From: Desulfobulbaceae bacterium | Lineage (GTDB): Bacteria > Desulfobacterota > Desulfobulbia > Desulfobulbales > Desulfocapsaceae | Direction: 5' to 3' | Assembly: GCA_031256095.1 (NCBI GenBank) | Contig: JAIRRG010000127.1 | Span: 1 to 11,816 of the forward strand | DNA: 11,816 nt | In this document: positions 1 through 6,195 of the stretch, one piece after another | How the letters are laid out: every line of letters begins with the position of its first letter | How positions within the stretch are numbered: the stretch's first letter is position 1 | Program-made: the position numbers and the translations under genes | Notes under the pieces: model-generated | The model's database searches: none | What the model saw: the letters and a program-made list of their open reading frames with translations, nothing else | Told to the model about the DNA's origin: nothing

Positions 1-344
1 AGGCCCGCTTTTGGCACGCCATACAGGTCGGCGTAAAAGCGGATATTTTCGGCCACAGTCAAATCCTCATAGAGGGCGAATCGCTGCCCCATGTAGGCGA
101 TATGTTCCTTGACCGCCGCTGGATTGGCCGTCACCGAATATCCGGCGACGGTGGCCTCGCCGCTCGTGGCCGGCAAAATGCCCGAAAGCATCCTCAGAGC
201 CGTCGTTTTACCGGCGCCGTCCGGGCCAATCAGGCCAACGATTTCTCCTGGGGAAACCGTGAGATCGAGACCATCGACGGCGGCAAGCGCCCCGAAACGG
301 CGGCCTAGTCCCTGGGCGGCGATGGCGGCCCCGTTGCCGTCCAT
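1..344 (-). CDS. ybhF: YbhF-like ABC exporter ATP-binding protein (N-terminal part only)
   Basis: Partial gene: only the first 114 or so residues are inside the window and the rest runs off the left edge. It is the cytoplasmic ATPase of an ABC exporter. The Walker A loop reads GPDGAGKTT at about residues 40-48; the GPDGAGKT variant is the form I know from E. coli YbhF. The Q-loop region follows as MGQRFALYEDLTVAEN, again close to YbhF (which has PQKFGLYEDLTV). The signature motif and Walker B lie outside the window. The ATG at 342-344 is 5 bases after the stop of the HlyD-type adaptor gene, so the two are co-transcribed. In the known ybhGFSR arrangement two membrane permease genes would follow; that is inferred here. 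Family call is firm; the substrate is unknown. Confidence 0.9.
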   Translation of the reverse strand, partial: MDGNGAAIAAQGLGRRFGALAAVDGLDLTVSPGEIVGLIGPDGAGKTTALRMLSGILPATSGEATVAGYSVTANPAAVKEHIAYMGQRFALYEDLTVAENIRFYADLYGVPKAG

Positions 345-349
345 GCCGC

Positions 350-1387
350 TTACGGCTCCCGCAGCCGGATCACCGCGTCCGCTGGCATGCCAGCCTTCAG
401 TTCGCCCTGGGGATTGTCGAGGTCAATTTTGATCCGGTACACCAGCTTGACCCGTTCCTCGAAAGTCTGCACTGATTTGGGGGTAAATTCGGCCTCGCTG
501 GCGATGAAGCTAATTTTCCCGGCGTAACTTTTGCCGGGCAGGGAATCGGCCGTCACCGTCGCGGTTTGGCCCAATTTGACTTGCGCCAGGCGGTATTCCG
601 GGATATAGGCGCGCAGCCACGGGCGGTCAAGCTGGGCCAGGGTCAGTACCGGCGAGCCCGGCTGCAGGAATTCGCCGTCCTCAGCCGACTTGGTCAGGAC
701 GACACCGGAAAATGGCGCCGTCAGTTCTGTATAGCTCAGTTGCTGCTTGGCCTGGGCCAGCGCCGTCTGCGCCGCCGCCAGTTTGGCGCGCGCCTGGTCG
801 ATGGTTTCCACTCTCGCCCCGGCCTTCAACAGGTCGAAATTCTCGGCGGCGGATTTGACCGCCGCTTTTGTTTGCTCGGCCTGATGGCGGGCGGTGGCCA
901 CCACCGTCGACTGGGTTTCAAACTGCTGGCGGCTGACCCCACCTTGTTTCACCAGCGCCTGGTAACGGCTCAAATCGCTTTCGGCCTGTCCGCGCTGCGC
1001 CTGGGCGGTTCGGTCAGCCGCCTGCGCCTGCATCAGCGCCGCCTGGGCGACGGCAATTTCCTGGACGCGATTACCCGCTTCCAGTTCCGCCAGCGCCGCT
1101 TTGGCCAAAGCGAGATTGGCTTCCGCCGATTGCACGGCCAGCCTTTCATCGTCGCTGGTTAGTCTGGCCAGAAGCTGGCCGGATCGCGCGCTGTCGCCTT
1201 CATCGGCCAGCCGTTTTTCCATATGACCGGCAATTTTGAAGGATAGATGCGCCTCGGTGACTTCGATGTTCCCTGATAGCCGCAAAATGGATGCGTCAGC
1301 GGAATGGGCAGTGAAATATCTCCACAGCGAGAAAGCGGCGGCGCCAAGGACGATCAGCGCCAAAGCGCCCACGACGGCCTTTTTCAT
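350..1387 (-). CDS. ybhG: HlyD/YbhG-family periplasmic adaptor of an ABC exporter
   Basis: Membrane-fusion (adaptor) protein of 345 residues that would link an inner-membrane ABC exporter to the outer membrane. Residues 4-25 form one hydrophobic N-terminal anchor. A first barrel/lipoyl half follows (about 36-77, with SGNIEVTEAHLSFKIAG and DEGD), then a long Ala/Gln/Glu-rich coiled-coil hairpin (about 80-218), then the second lipoyl half (TAPFSGVVLTKSAEDGEF, 223-240) and a beta-barrel domain carrying AEFTPKSVQT at 299-308, a motif shared with E. coli YbhG. The length fits the family (YbhG is about 330). The ATG at 1385-1387 has an AAGGAAG ribosome site 5 bases upstream. It sits first in the exporter operon, 5 bases before the ATPase gene. 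The partner ATPase and the AEFTPK motif favour YbhG over EmrA- or MacA-type adaptors. Confidence 0.92.
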   Translation of the reverse strand: MKKAVVGALALIVLGAAAFSLWRYFTAHSADASILRLSGNIEVTEAHLSFKIAGHMEKRLADEGDSARSGQLLARLTSDDERLAVQSAEANLALAKAALAELEAGNRVQEIAVAQAALMQAQAADRTAQAQRGQAESDLSRYQALVKQGGVSRQQFETQSTVVATARHQAEQTKAAVKSAAENFDLLKAGARVETIDQARAKLAAAQTALAQAKQQLSYTELTAPFSGVVLTKSAEDGEFLQPGSPVLTLAQLDRPWLRAYIPEYRLAQVKLGQTATVTADSLPGKSYAGKISFIASEAEFTPKSVQTFEERVKLVYRIKIDLDNPQGELKAGMPADAVIRLREP

Positions 1388-1434
1388 GACGGCTTCCTTT
1401 ATCTGGTGAAATGCGAAAGGTTTTGGGCGATGGT

Positions 1435-1459
1435 GCCGTCGCCCCGTGGGGGCAACGGC
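1435..1459 (-). promoter_or_regulatory. GC-rich stem-loop at the predicted 5' end of the exporter mRNA
   Basis: An 11-base-pair stem pairs 1435-1445 with 1449-1459 around a three-base loop; one pair is a G-U wobble in RNA. It begins almost exactly at the transcription start expected from the -10 box at 1465-1470. No T-run follows on either strand, so it is not a standard terminator. It could be a 5' mRNA-stabilising hairpin or a repressor operator. The inverted repeat is directly visible; its role is inference. Confidence 0.5.
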
Positions 1460-1464
1460 ATGGG

Positions 1465-1492
1465 ATTATAACAGGACGTGGAAGAGAGGCAA
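1465..1492 (-). promoter_or_regulatory. Predicted sigma70-type promoter of the ybhG-ybhF operon
   Basis: On the minus strand TTGCCT (1487-1492) and a consensus TATAAT (1465-1470) are separated by 16 bases. The start point should fall near 1457-1459, about 70 bases before the ybhG ATG. It lies in the gap between the perR stop and ybhG, so the exporter can be transcribed independently of perR. Confidence 0.6.
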
Positions 1493-1553
1493 CAGGGAAG
1501 GCGGCGGAGAGCCAGCATCTGTGGCCCTCCTTACCGGAAAAGCTGACGCCTGT

Positions 1554-1970
1554 TCAGTGACCGTGGTCATGCTTGGCCGGTTTTTCCAGACAGTTCTGAC
1601 AGTACCCACTAAATTCGATGTTGTGGCCGGTGATGTGGTAGCCGGTGGCTTCGGCGGCCAAGGTGTCGAGTTGTGGCGGCAGCGTGATGTGAACATCCCG
1701 CAGGTCACCGCAAGCGGCGCAGCGGATGTGGTAATGTGGCCCGATTGTCGCGTCGAAGCGTTTTTGAGTGCCGCCGGTTTCCAGTTTCTGGATCATGCCG
1801 CTTTCGGCCATCAGCTCCAGATTACGGTAAATGGTGCCGAGACCGATGCGTGGCAGGCGTTTGCGCACCATATCGTATACCTCGCTGGCCGTTGGGTGGC
1901 TGCTGGCTTTGGTCAGTTCCTCAAGAATAATCTGACGTTGGGTGGTCAAACGCATCTTCGGGAAAGTCAT
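1554..1970 (-). CDS. perR: PerR-type Fur-family metal-dependent repressor
   Basis: A 138-residue DNA-binding repressor: an N-terminal winged helix (about 1-72, with HPTASEVYDMVRKRLPRIGLGTIYRNLE) and a C-terminal dimerisation domain. All key residues of Bacillus subtilis PerR are present at a constant offset of -12: regulatory metal ligands H25, D73, H79, H81 and D92 (PerR H37, D85, H91, H93, D104), and structural zinc cysteines C84, C87, C124, C127 (PerR C96, C99, C136, C139). The aspartate at position 92 is the PerR rather than the Fur choice and favours peroxide sensing by metal-catalysed histidine oxidation. The tail HDHGH is an extra metal-binding run. The start at 1968-1970 and an internal ATG at 1953-1955 (Met6) both lack a clear ribosome site. 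Targets probably include itself; control of the exporter downstream is a guess from proximity. Confidence 0.88.
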   Translation of the reverse strand: MTFPKMRLTTQRQIILEELTKASSHPTASEVYDMVRKRLPRIGLGTIYRNLELMAESGMIQKLETGGTQKRFDATIGPHYHIRCAACGDLRDVHITLPPQLDTLAAEATGYHITGHNIEFSGYCQNCLEKPAKHDHGH

Positions 1971-2020
1971 CGATTTTTACCGGAAGAGTGAGAAATCTTG
2001 AGAAAGAGAATAAGAAACGC

Positions 2021-2052
2021 TCTCATATAAAGAGATATAATCTTATATAAGA
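2021..2052. promoter_or_regulatory. AT-rich candidate operator: three phased ATATAA units and nested palindromes
   Basis: ATATAA occurs at 2025-2030, 2035-2040 and 2045-2050, exactly 10 bases apart, so on one DNA face. Two overlapping inverted repeats lie inside: a perfect 12-base palindrome at 2041-2052 and ATATAA/TTATAT with a 2-base centre at 2035-2048. The latter resembles the PerR box (TTATAAT-N-ATTATAA) but is one base shorter at the centre. It overlaps the predicted -10 of perR, which fits autorepression. Confidence 0.5.
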
Positions 2053-2070
2053 ATCCGGCGGCGCTGGCAA
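2042..2070 (-). promoter_or_regulatory. Predicted sigma70-type promoter of perR
   Basis: On the minus strand TTGCCA (2065-2070) and TATAAG (2042-2047) are separated by 17 bases. The start would be near 2035, giving a leader of about 65 bases before the perR ATG. The -10 lies inside the perfect palindrome at 2041-2052. Confidence 0.5.
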
Positions 2071-2106
2071 TAAAAAATCGATAAATTTTCGCGGTTATCA
2101 CCGTAA

Positions 2107-3417
2107 TCATGCCTGACATGCCACATCGAGGCAAGGGTTGAAGTAACCAAAGGCAAGACCAGGAAATTTGCAGCGCAATTTGTTCAGCCAGACGGCGATC
2201 CCCATCGGCTCGCGGCTGGCGCCCTGCGGCAGACTGGCAAAGTACCAGTCGGGGTCCATGTTCAGGTTGCGCAACTGAATCATGTCCGGTTGCAGTTCCT
2301 TAAGAAAATCGCAGAGGGCCTCGTATTCGTCGCACGAGTCGGTCAGTCCCGGTTGCAAAAAATAGTTGAGGGAGACGAAACGCCCGGCCTTTTTCATCAT
2401 TAGGATGGATTCTTTGACCTCGGTAAAGCCATAGCCATTGGGCCGGTAGTAGGCCTTGTACAGCGGTTCGCGCACGGAATTGAGGCTGACCCGCAAACTG
2501 TCGAGGCCGGCGGCGGCCAGTCGGGCCACCGCCTCTGGGCGGCTGGAGTTGGAGTTGAGATTGATGGTGCCACGGCTGGTCTGTTTGCGGATATTTTTGA
2601 TGCTCCGCTCAATAACTTGCGCCTGAAGCAACGGCTCGCCCTCGCAGCCCTGGCCAAAGCTGATCACGGCGGATTGGGCCAGGCGCAGATGCGGGACGGC
2701 GATCTCTTCGATTTCCGCGGCGCTAGGCACAAAGGCGATGCGATCCTGGGTGGCGCGGCAACAACCGGATTCTTGTAAAGAAATGCAACCGATGCAGCGG
2801 GCATTGCACTGGGGCGAGGTGGGCAAGGGCGCCTCGAAACGTCCGAGGAAAAGATTGCGTGCCGCTGGACAGCCATAAGTCAGGCAGCACTTGCCCAAAT
2901 GCTGAATCAGGCGGTTGTCCGGCGACTGAGCCAGGCGTTTTTGCGTCTGGCTGATCAATTTTTTCGGGTTGATCAGGGCCATATCTTGACGTCTATCTGG
3001 ATCGCTACGAAAACCGGCGGCCCAGAAACGGCCATGCAGCCAGCCAACCGCGCCAAAAGCGAAAAGCGGCAACGTCGGTACCTGTAGGTCCGGGCGATTG
3101 GAATCTTTTCGATGCCAGGCGGCGTTGTAGAGCAGGGTATGGGCCGGAGCCATGAAGGCGGCCACCGCCTGCACCGGGCCGCCGTTGTCGGGATGGTCTT
3201 CGACGATGACCGCCTGGCCATCCGGCCTGAAACCGACGGGCAGGCGGCCCGGCAGGGCGAACAGTTCACTGCCGGGCGGCAGCGGGATGAGATCGGCGGG
3301 TTTGAGGCGGGTGAAGACGCCGGCGCTCATCCCGGCCATGGTCAGAGCCGGGTGTTCGGTGATGTTGCCGTGCTGATCGGCGACCACCAGCAGCGGTGGG
3401 CGGGGAGGACGCTTCAC
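2107..3417 (-). CDS. Radical SAM protein of unknown function, cysteine-rich
   Basis: A 436-residue protein with the radical SAM cluster motif CNARCIGC at residues 204-211 (C204, C208, C211; CX3CX2C), which binds the [4Fe-4S] cluster that cleaves S-adenosylmethionine. A GCEGEP segment (257-262) fits the glycine-rich SAM-contact position of the barrel. The first ~170 residues match no domain I recognise. Further cysteines at 177, 178, 183, 219, 220, 258, 362, 369, 416, 429 and 434 are more than one cluster needs; those flanking the main motif could hold a second cluster. The GTG start (3415-3417) overlaps the TGA of the 141-residue gene in GTGA, so translation is probably coupled; AAGGTG lies about 11 bases upstream of the GTG. 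The substrate is unknown. Fold and superfamily are firm, the role is not. Confidence 0.88.
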   Translation of the reverse strand: MKRPPRPPLLVVADQHGNITEHPALTMAGMSAGVFTRLKPADLIPLPPGSELFALPGRLPVGFRPDGQAVIVEDHPDNGGPVQAVAAFMAPAHTLLYNAAWHRKDSNRPDLQVPTLPLFAFGAVGWLHGRFWAAGFRSDPDRRQDMALINPKKLISQTQKRLAQSPDNRLIQHLGKCCLTYGCPAARNLFLGRFEAPLPTSPQCNARCIGCISLQESGCCRATQDRIAFVPSAAEIEEIAVPHLRLAQSAVISFGQGCEGEPLLQAQVIERSIKNIRKQTSRGTINLNSNSSRPEAVARLAAAGLDSLRVSLNSVREPLYKAYYRPNGYGFTEVKESILMMKKAGRFVSLNYFLQPGLTDSCDEYEALCDFLKELQPDMIQLRNLNMDPDWYFASLPQGASREPMGIAVWLNKLRCKFPGLAFGYFNPCLDVACQA

Positions 3418-3839
3418 TGCTGGCGCAGCACCTTGAGAACCGAATCAATGGCCAGATAGACATCAAGGTCGGCGCCGTAAACATCGGTGACATTGGGGTG
3501 GCTGACCAAGTCTTCAACGACGACCTGAGTGAGATAGAGGCTGACAATGTTGGGATCTTGCACCAGGGTACGCACTGGCGCCAGTTTCAATTGCAGCTCA
3601 AAGTCTTCAATGGTCGGAAGCTTCTTCAAATGCTCGCCAATAAGCTCGCGGATGGTCTGCGGTGATGTCGTTTCAATCACGCCTTTATCGATGAGACGCT
3701 GCACCAGTTTGGTGGCCAGCAGGCTGGCGTGGTCTCTCGCCTGCTGAGACATTTTTTTGCGCTCCTGCTCCCGTTTCCTGTCAATAGCGCGAATGGTTTT
3801 TTCTGTCGACCGATTTGCGCTGATACTCAGTTTTGCCAT
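3414..3839 (-). CDS. Conserved-looking hypothetical protein, 141 residues, partner of the radical SAM gene
   Basis: I do not recognise this family. The N-terminal third (about residues 9-50) is strongly charged and helical, rich in Lys, Arg, Gln and Glu, with no signal peptide or membrane segment. The rest is a compact alpha/beta-like stretch containing PTIEDFELQLKLAPVR (75-90), NIVSLYLTQVVVEDLV (97-112) and DVYGADLDVYLAIDSVLK (119-136). It has no cysteine. The start at 3837-3839 is preferred because GGGAG lies 5-6 bases upstream and the charged sequence begins there; the reading frame stays open to 3995 but that extension looks like untranslated leader. Its last four bases overlap the radical SAM start, so a functional link is likely, perhaps as substrate, chaperone or RNA/protein-binding partner, all unproven. 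Confidence 0.75.
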   Translation of the reverse strand: MAKLSISANRSTEKTIRAIDRKREQERKKMSQQARDHASLLATKLVQRLIDKGVIETTSPQTIRELIGEHLKKLPTIEDFELQLKLAPVRTLVQDPNIVSLYLTQVVVEDLVSHPNVTDVYGADLDVYLAIDSVLKVLRQQ

Positions 3840-3899
3840 GGCGTCTCCCAAATGTGTGGCCGCCCACGCCGGGCCCTTCAGCCCGCAATCAAGCTCTCC

Positions 3900-3951
3900 T
3901 ATCATTGTAAAACCTGAAGCGGCGAATAGCCACTGGAAAGTTATCATTGTA
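3900..3951. repeat. Duplicated 10-base box (TATCATTGTA) in a divergent promoter region
   Basis: TATCATTGTA occurs at 3900-3909 and again at 3942-3951, 42 bases apart (about four helical turns). ACTGGAAA is likewise doubled at 3932-3939 and 3951-3958. The minus-strand form contains TACAAT, a near-consensus -10, so the boxes could be tandem start sites or regulator sites for the 141-residue/radical SAM operon. No good -35 accompanies either. The rest of the 295-base gap (3840-4134) holds the pal promoter and leader. Confidence 0.4.
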
Positions 3952-4009
3952 CTGGAAAACCCCTTGGCGGTGCGGCGGTGAAAAATCGTTGACAACGCGA
4001 AAAAACGTC

Positions 4010-4039
4010 TTGTAAGAGTGAAGATGATGCGTGTATAAT
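4010..4039 (+). promoter_or_regulatory. Predicted promoter of pal-skp
   Basis: A perfect TATAAT (4034-4039) follows TTGTAA (4010-4015) with an 18-base spacer, placing the start near 4046 and leaving a leader of about 90 bases. A perfect TTGACA at 3989-3994 is too far from this -10; it could serve a second, weaker start using TAAGAG at 4013-4018. A small stem-loop (GGTTC/GAACC, 4059-4074) is visible in the leader. Confidence 0.6.
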
Positions 4040-4134
4040 AGAAAGCCTACAGGGTTGGGGTTCTCTGTGGAACCACAAGCCAAACTAACGCAAAGAGTTG
4101 TACTTAGGGCTGTTTTTTCAAGAGGAGAAGAGTC

Positions 4135-4635
4135 ATGCTAAAGAAATGGGGAGTTGTAGTGCCTGCGTTGTTGTGTGTATCAGTGCTGGCTTTGGCGGGT
4201 TGTAGCTCCAAAAAGTCGGTTGAGACCGGGATGCAGACTGGTGCCCCTCAAACCGAGTCGCTGGAGTCCCAAGCTAGGGGTGTTCTTGAGGGACGTACCA
4301 CGGCGCCGATGAAACCGGTCTATTTTGATTTTGATAAATCGAATATCCGCAAAGACCAGGTTTCCCGCATCGCCGGCAATGCCGATTACCTGAAAGAGAA
4401 CCCGAATATCCGCATCCGCATCGAGGGCAACACCGATCCCCGCGGCACCAGCGAGTACAATATGGCGCTGGGTGAACGTCGCGCTTTGGCCGCCAAGAAA
4501 GACCTGCTGAAACGCGGCGTCTCGGAAGCAAATATGACCACGGTCAGCTATGGTAAAGAGAGAATTCTTATCTATGGCAATGACGAAGCGTCTTGGGCGC
4601 AGAACCGTCGCGATGATTTTGTCATCGCCGAGTAA
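4135..4635 (+). CDS. pal: Pal, peptidoglycan-associated outer-membrane lipoprotein
   Basis: A 166-residue lipoprotein that ties the outer membrane to peptidoglycan and works with the Tol system during division. The signal peptide ends in lipobox LAGC with the lipidated C23; the next residue is Ser, as expected for outer-membrane sorting. A short linker leads to an OmpA-like domain (about 60-165): YFDFDKSNI, NTDPRGTSEYN and LGERRA are recognisable, with D101 and R116 spaced like the diaminopimelate-binding pair of OmpA-like domains. The usual GHTDERG is GNTDPRG here, and the final beta segment (NRRDDFVIAE) is shorter than usual. AGGAG lies 9 bases before the ATG. No tolB/tolQRA is next to it inside the window; skp follows after 31 bases. 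Confidence 0.93.
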   Translation: MLKKWGVVVPALLCVSVLALAGCSSKKSVETGMQTGAPQTESLESQARGVLEGRTTAPMKPVYFDFDKSNIRKDQVSRIAGNADYLKENPNIRIRIEGNTDPRGTSEYNMALGERRALAAKKDLLKRGVSEANMTTVSYGKERILIYGNDEASWAQNRRDDFVIAE

Positions 4636-4666
4636 TTGAACGGATACGGTCAATCCCAGGAGAACT

Positions 4667-5191
4667 ATGATGTCGCTACGAACAGGTTGGATTACGGTCG
4701 CGTTGTTGTTGGTTTTTGCCTTTTGCGCCAATGCTCAGGCCGCGGAAGTAAAGATTGGGGTGTTTAATAGTCAAAAGGTCTTCACTGAGAGCACTTATGG
4801 CCGGGCGGCCAACCAACGTATTCAAACGCGGGCTAAACAATTGGAAGCCCAGTTCAAGCCGGAGCAGGATTCCTTGGTCGCCATGCAGCAGGAGATAGAG
4901 AAAAAAAGCTCGGCGTGGAGCCAGGCGGTTAAGGCCGATAAAATTCGCGACTTTCAGAAAAGACAGCGCGACTTTCAAGGCAAGACCAGTGATGCCCGGT
5001 TCGAGATACAGCAAATGCGCGACAAAGAAATGGAGCCTTTCATAAAGGCCTTGCAAAATGCTGTCACTCAAATTGGCAAAGACGGTGGTTATACGATGGT
5101 CATGGAGATGCGGAGTCCTTTCGAGTATTTTAGCCCAACCATTGACCTGACCGATACCGTCATCAAACAGTTGAATACGACCCTGAAATAA
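4667..5191 (+). CDS. skp: Skp/OmpH-family periplasmic chaperone
   Basis: A 174-residue periplasmic holdase that keeps unfolded outer-membrane proteins soluble on their way to the Bam complex. A signal peptide covers residues 1-25 with likely cleavage at AQA/AEVKIG. The mature protein begins with the OmpH-type strand VKIGVFNSQKVF, has a long charged, Gln/Lys-rich coiled-coil arm (about 48-130) and returns to a beta segment (GGYTMVMEMRSPFEYF) and a C-terminal helix. Size fits Skp. Two adjacent ATGs (4667 and 4670) are usable; AGGAG at 4658-4662 sits 4 bases before the first and 7 before the second, so the second is equally likely. Co-transcribed with pal and followed by a strong terminator. Confidence 0.9.
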   Translation: MMSLRTGWITVALLLVFAFCANAQAAEVKIGVFNSQKVFTESTYGRAANQRIQTRAKQLEAQFKPEQDSLVAMQQEIEKKSSAWSQAVKADKIRDFQKRQRDFQGKTSDARFEIQQMRDKEMEPFIKALQNAVTQIGKDGGYTMVMEMRSPFEYFSPTIDLTDTVIKQLNTTLK

Positions 5192-5209
5192 CCAAACAGT
5201 TGTTTCATT

Positions 5210-5230
5210 GCCGCCGGTCTTGCTGGCGGC
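5210..5230 (+). other. Small stem-loop upstream of the skp terminator
   Basis: GCCGCC (5210-5215) pairs with GGCGGC (5225-5230) around a nine-base loop. It lies between the skp stop and the terminator. GCCGC can alternatively pair with GCGGC in the left arm of that terminator (5246-5250), and CCGCC with GGCGG next to the yicC ribosome site, so competing structures are possible. Confidence 0.45.
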
Positions 5231-5244
5231 AGTTGATCGGGATG

Positions 5245-5282
5245 AGCGGCGCAAGAGTGAAAGCTTTTGCGCCGCTTTTTTT
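5245..5282 (+). terminator. Strong intrinsic terminator after skp, just upstream of yicC
   Basis: AGCGGCGCAA (5245-5254) pairs perfectly with TTGCGCCGCT (5267-5276); the stem extends three more pairs including one G-U, leaving a six-base loop, and is followed by seven Ts (5276-5282). It ends the pal-skp unit. It stops only 21 bases before the yicC ATG, leaving no room for a promoter between, so it may also act as a read-through or attenuation point for the yicC operon. Confidence 0.88.
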
Positions 5283-5303
5283 ATCGGCGGAGGTAAAGGC
5301 GAA

Positions 5304-6182
5304 ATGATACGCAGCATGACCGGCTTTGGCCGCGCCGAAATAGAGCATGCGGGGACGCGCTGGTGGGCGGAAATTCGTTGTATTAACAACCGCTTTTTCG
5401 ATGCCAAGATCAAGCTGCCTCACGGCTGCCAGGAACTGGAAGACCGTCTGCGCAAGCAATTGGGGCGGTTTTTCCAGCGTGGTCGGGTTGACCTGACTAT
5501 CTGCCGTTGCGGCGAGGATAACGCCGGCCTTCAGGTGCGGGCCAATAGCGAATTGGCGCGGCAGTATTGGGACGCTTTGCGCCGACTTGCTGTAAATCTT
5601 GGCTTGGATGAACAACCGGCCCTGGCGCAGATATGCGCTTTCCCCGATGTCCTGAGCCGCGAACAGGCAATTGTCGATGTCGATGAATTGTGGCCGGCAC
5701 TGGCGGAGATGCTTGACCAGGCTATAGCTGGTTGCGAGGCGATGCGCCAGCGGGAGGGTGCGGCGCTGGCCGCTGACCTGCAAGGGCGACTCAGGTATTT
5801 TGCCAGGGTTATCGCTGCTATTGACGCCGAGATTCCCATCCTGTTGCAGCAGCGGCAGGAACAGTTGCGGCAGCGCCTTGATAAACTTCTCGCCGGTGTC
5901 GACATTGATCCGATGCGCTTGGCTCAAGAGGTGGCCATTCTCGCTGATAAATCCGATGTTACCGAGGAAATCGTTCGTCTGCGCAGTCACTTGCGGCAGT
6001 TCACGGCCTTTCTTGAAGAAAATGCCGCCGTTGGCCGCAAACTCGATTTCCTCGTGCAGGAATTGCTCAGGGAGGTCAATACCCTGGGTTCAAAAATCGC
6101 CGACGCCGCCATCGCCCAGCGAACGGTCGAGCTGAAAAGCGAGTTGGAAAAGATCCGCGAACAGATTCAAAATATCGAATGA
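5304..6182 (+). CDS. yicC: YicC/YloC-family endoribonuclease
   Basis: A 292-residue protein of the YicC/YloC family, close to E. coli YicC (about 287). It starts with the family hallmark MIRSMTGFGRAE and ends with the conserved VQELLREVNTLGSK...ELKSELEKIREQIQNIE segment, nearly matching E. coli at the last residues. Family members are RNA endonucleases; E. coli YicC has been tied to sRNA turnover and is non-essential. The ATG at 5304-5306 is chosen because the hallmark begins there; the frame is open upstream but that runs through the terminator. GGAGG lies 10 bases before the ATG. It heads the yicC-remA-gmk-rlmB cluster, with 13 bases to remA. Confidence 0.93.
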   Translation: MIRSMTGFGRAEIEHAGTRWWAEIRCINNRFFDAKIKLPHGCQELEDRLRKQLGRFFQRGRVDLTICRCGEDNAGLQVRANSELARQYWDALRRLAVNLGLDEQPALAQICAFPDVLSREQAIVDVDELWPALAEMLDQAIAGCEAMRQREGAALAADLQGRLRYFARVIAAIDAEIPILLQQRQEQLRQRLDKLLAGVDIDPMRLAQEVAILADKSDVTEEIVRLRSHLRQFTAFLEENAAVGRKLDFLVQELLREVNTLGSKIADAAIAQRTVELKSELEKIREQIQNIE

Positions 6183-6195
6183 ACAGGATGCGGCA

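Noticed and set aside
2076..2106. Terminator after the radical SAM gene (CGGT-GATA-ACCG stem then T-rich sequence on the minus strand)
   Set aside because: The stem is only four pairs and the T-run is separated from it, so it was not annotated.
3840..3995. N-terminal extension of the 141-residue protein to an upstream ATG at 3995
   Set aside because: A good ribosome site precedes the start at 3839, and the extension contains the doubled TATCATTGTA boxes expected of a control region.
3989..4039. TTGACA (3989) paired with TATAAT (4034) as one promoter
   Set aside because: The spacing is 39 bases, far beyond the 16-18 needed; TTGTAA at 4010 is the better partner.
4676..5413. Long open frame antisense to skp (245 codons)
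   Set aside because: It lies opposite skp, crosses the terminator, and its protein has no recognisable motif; skp has clear family features and a ribosome site.
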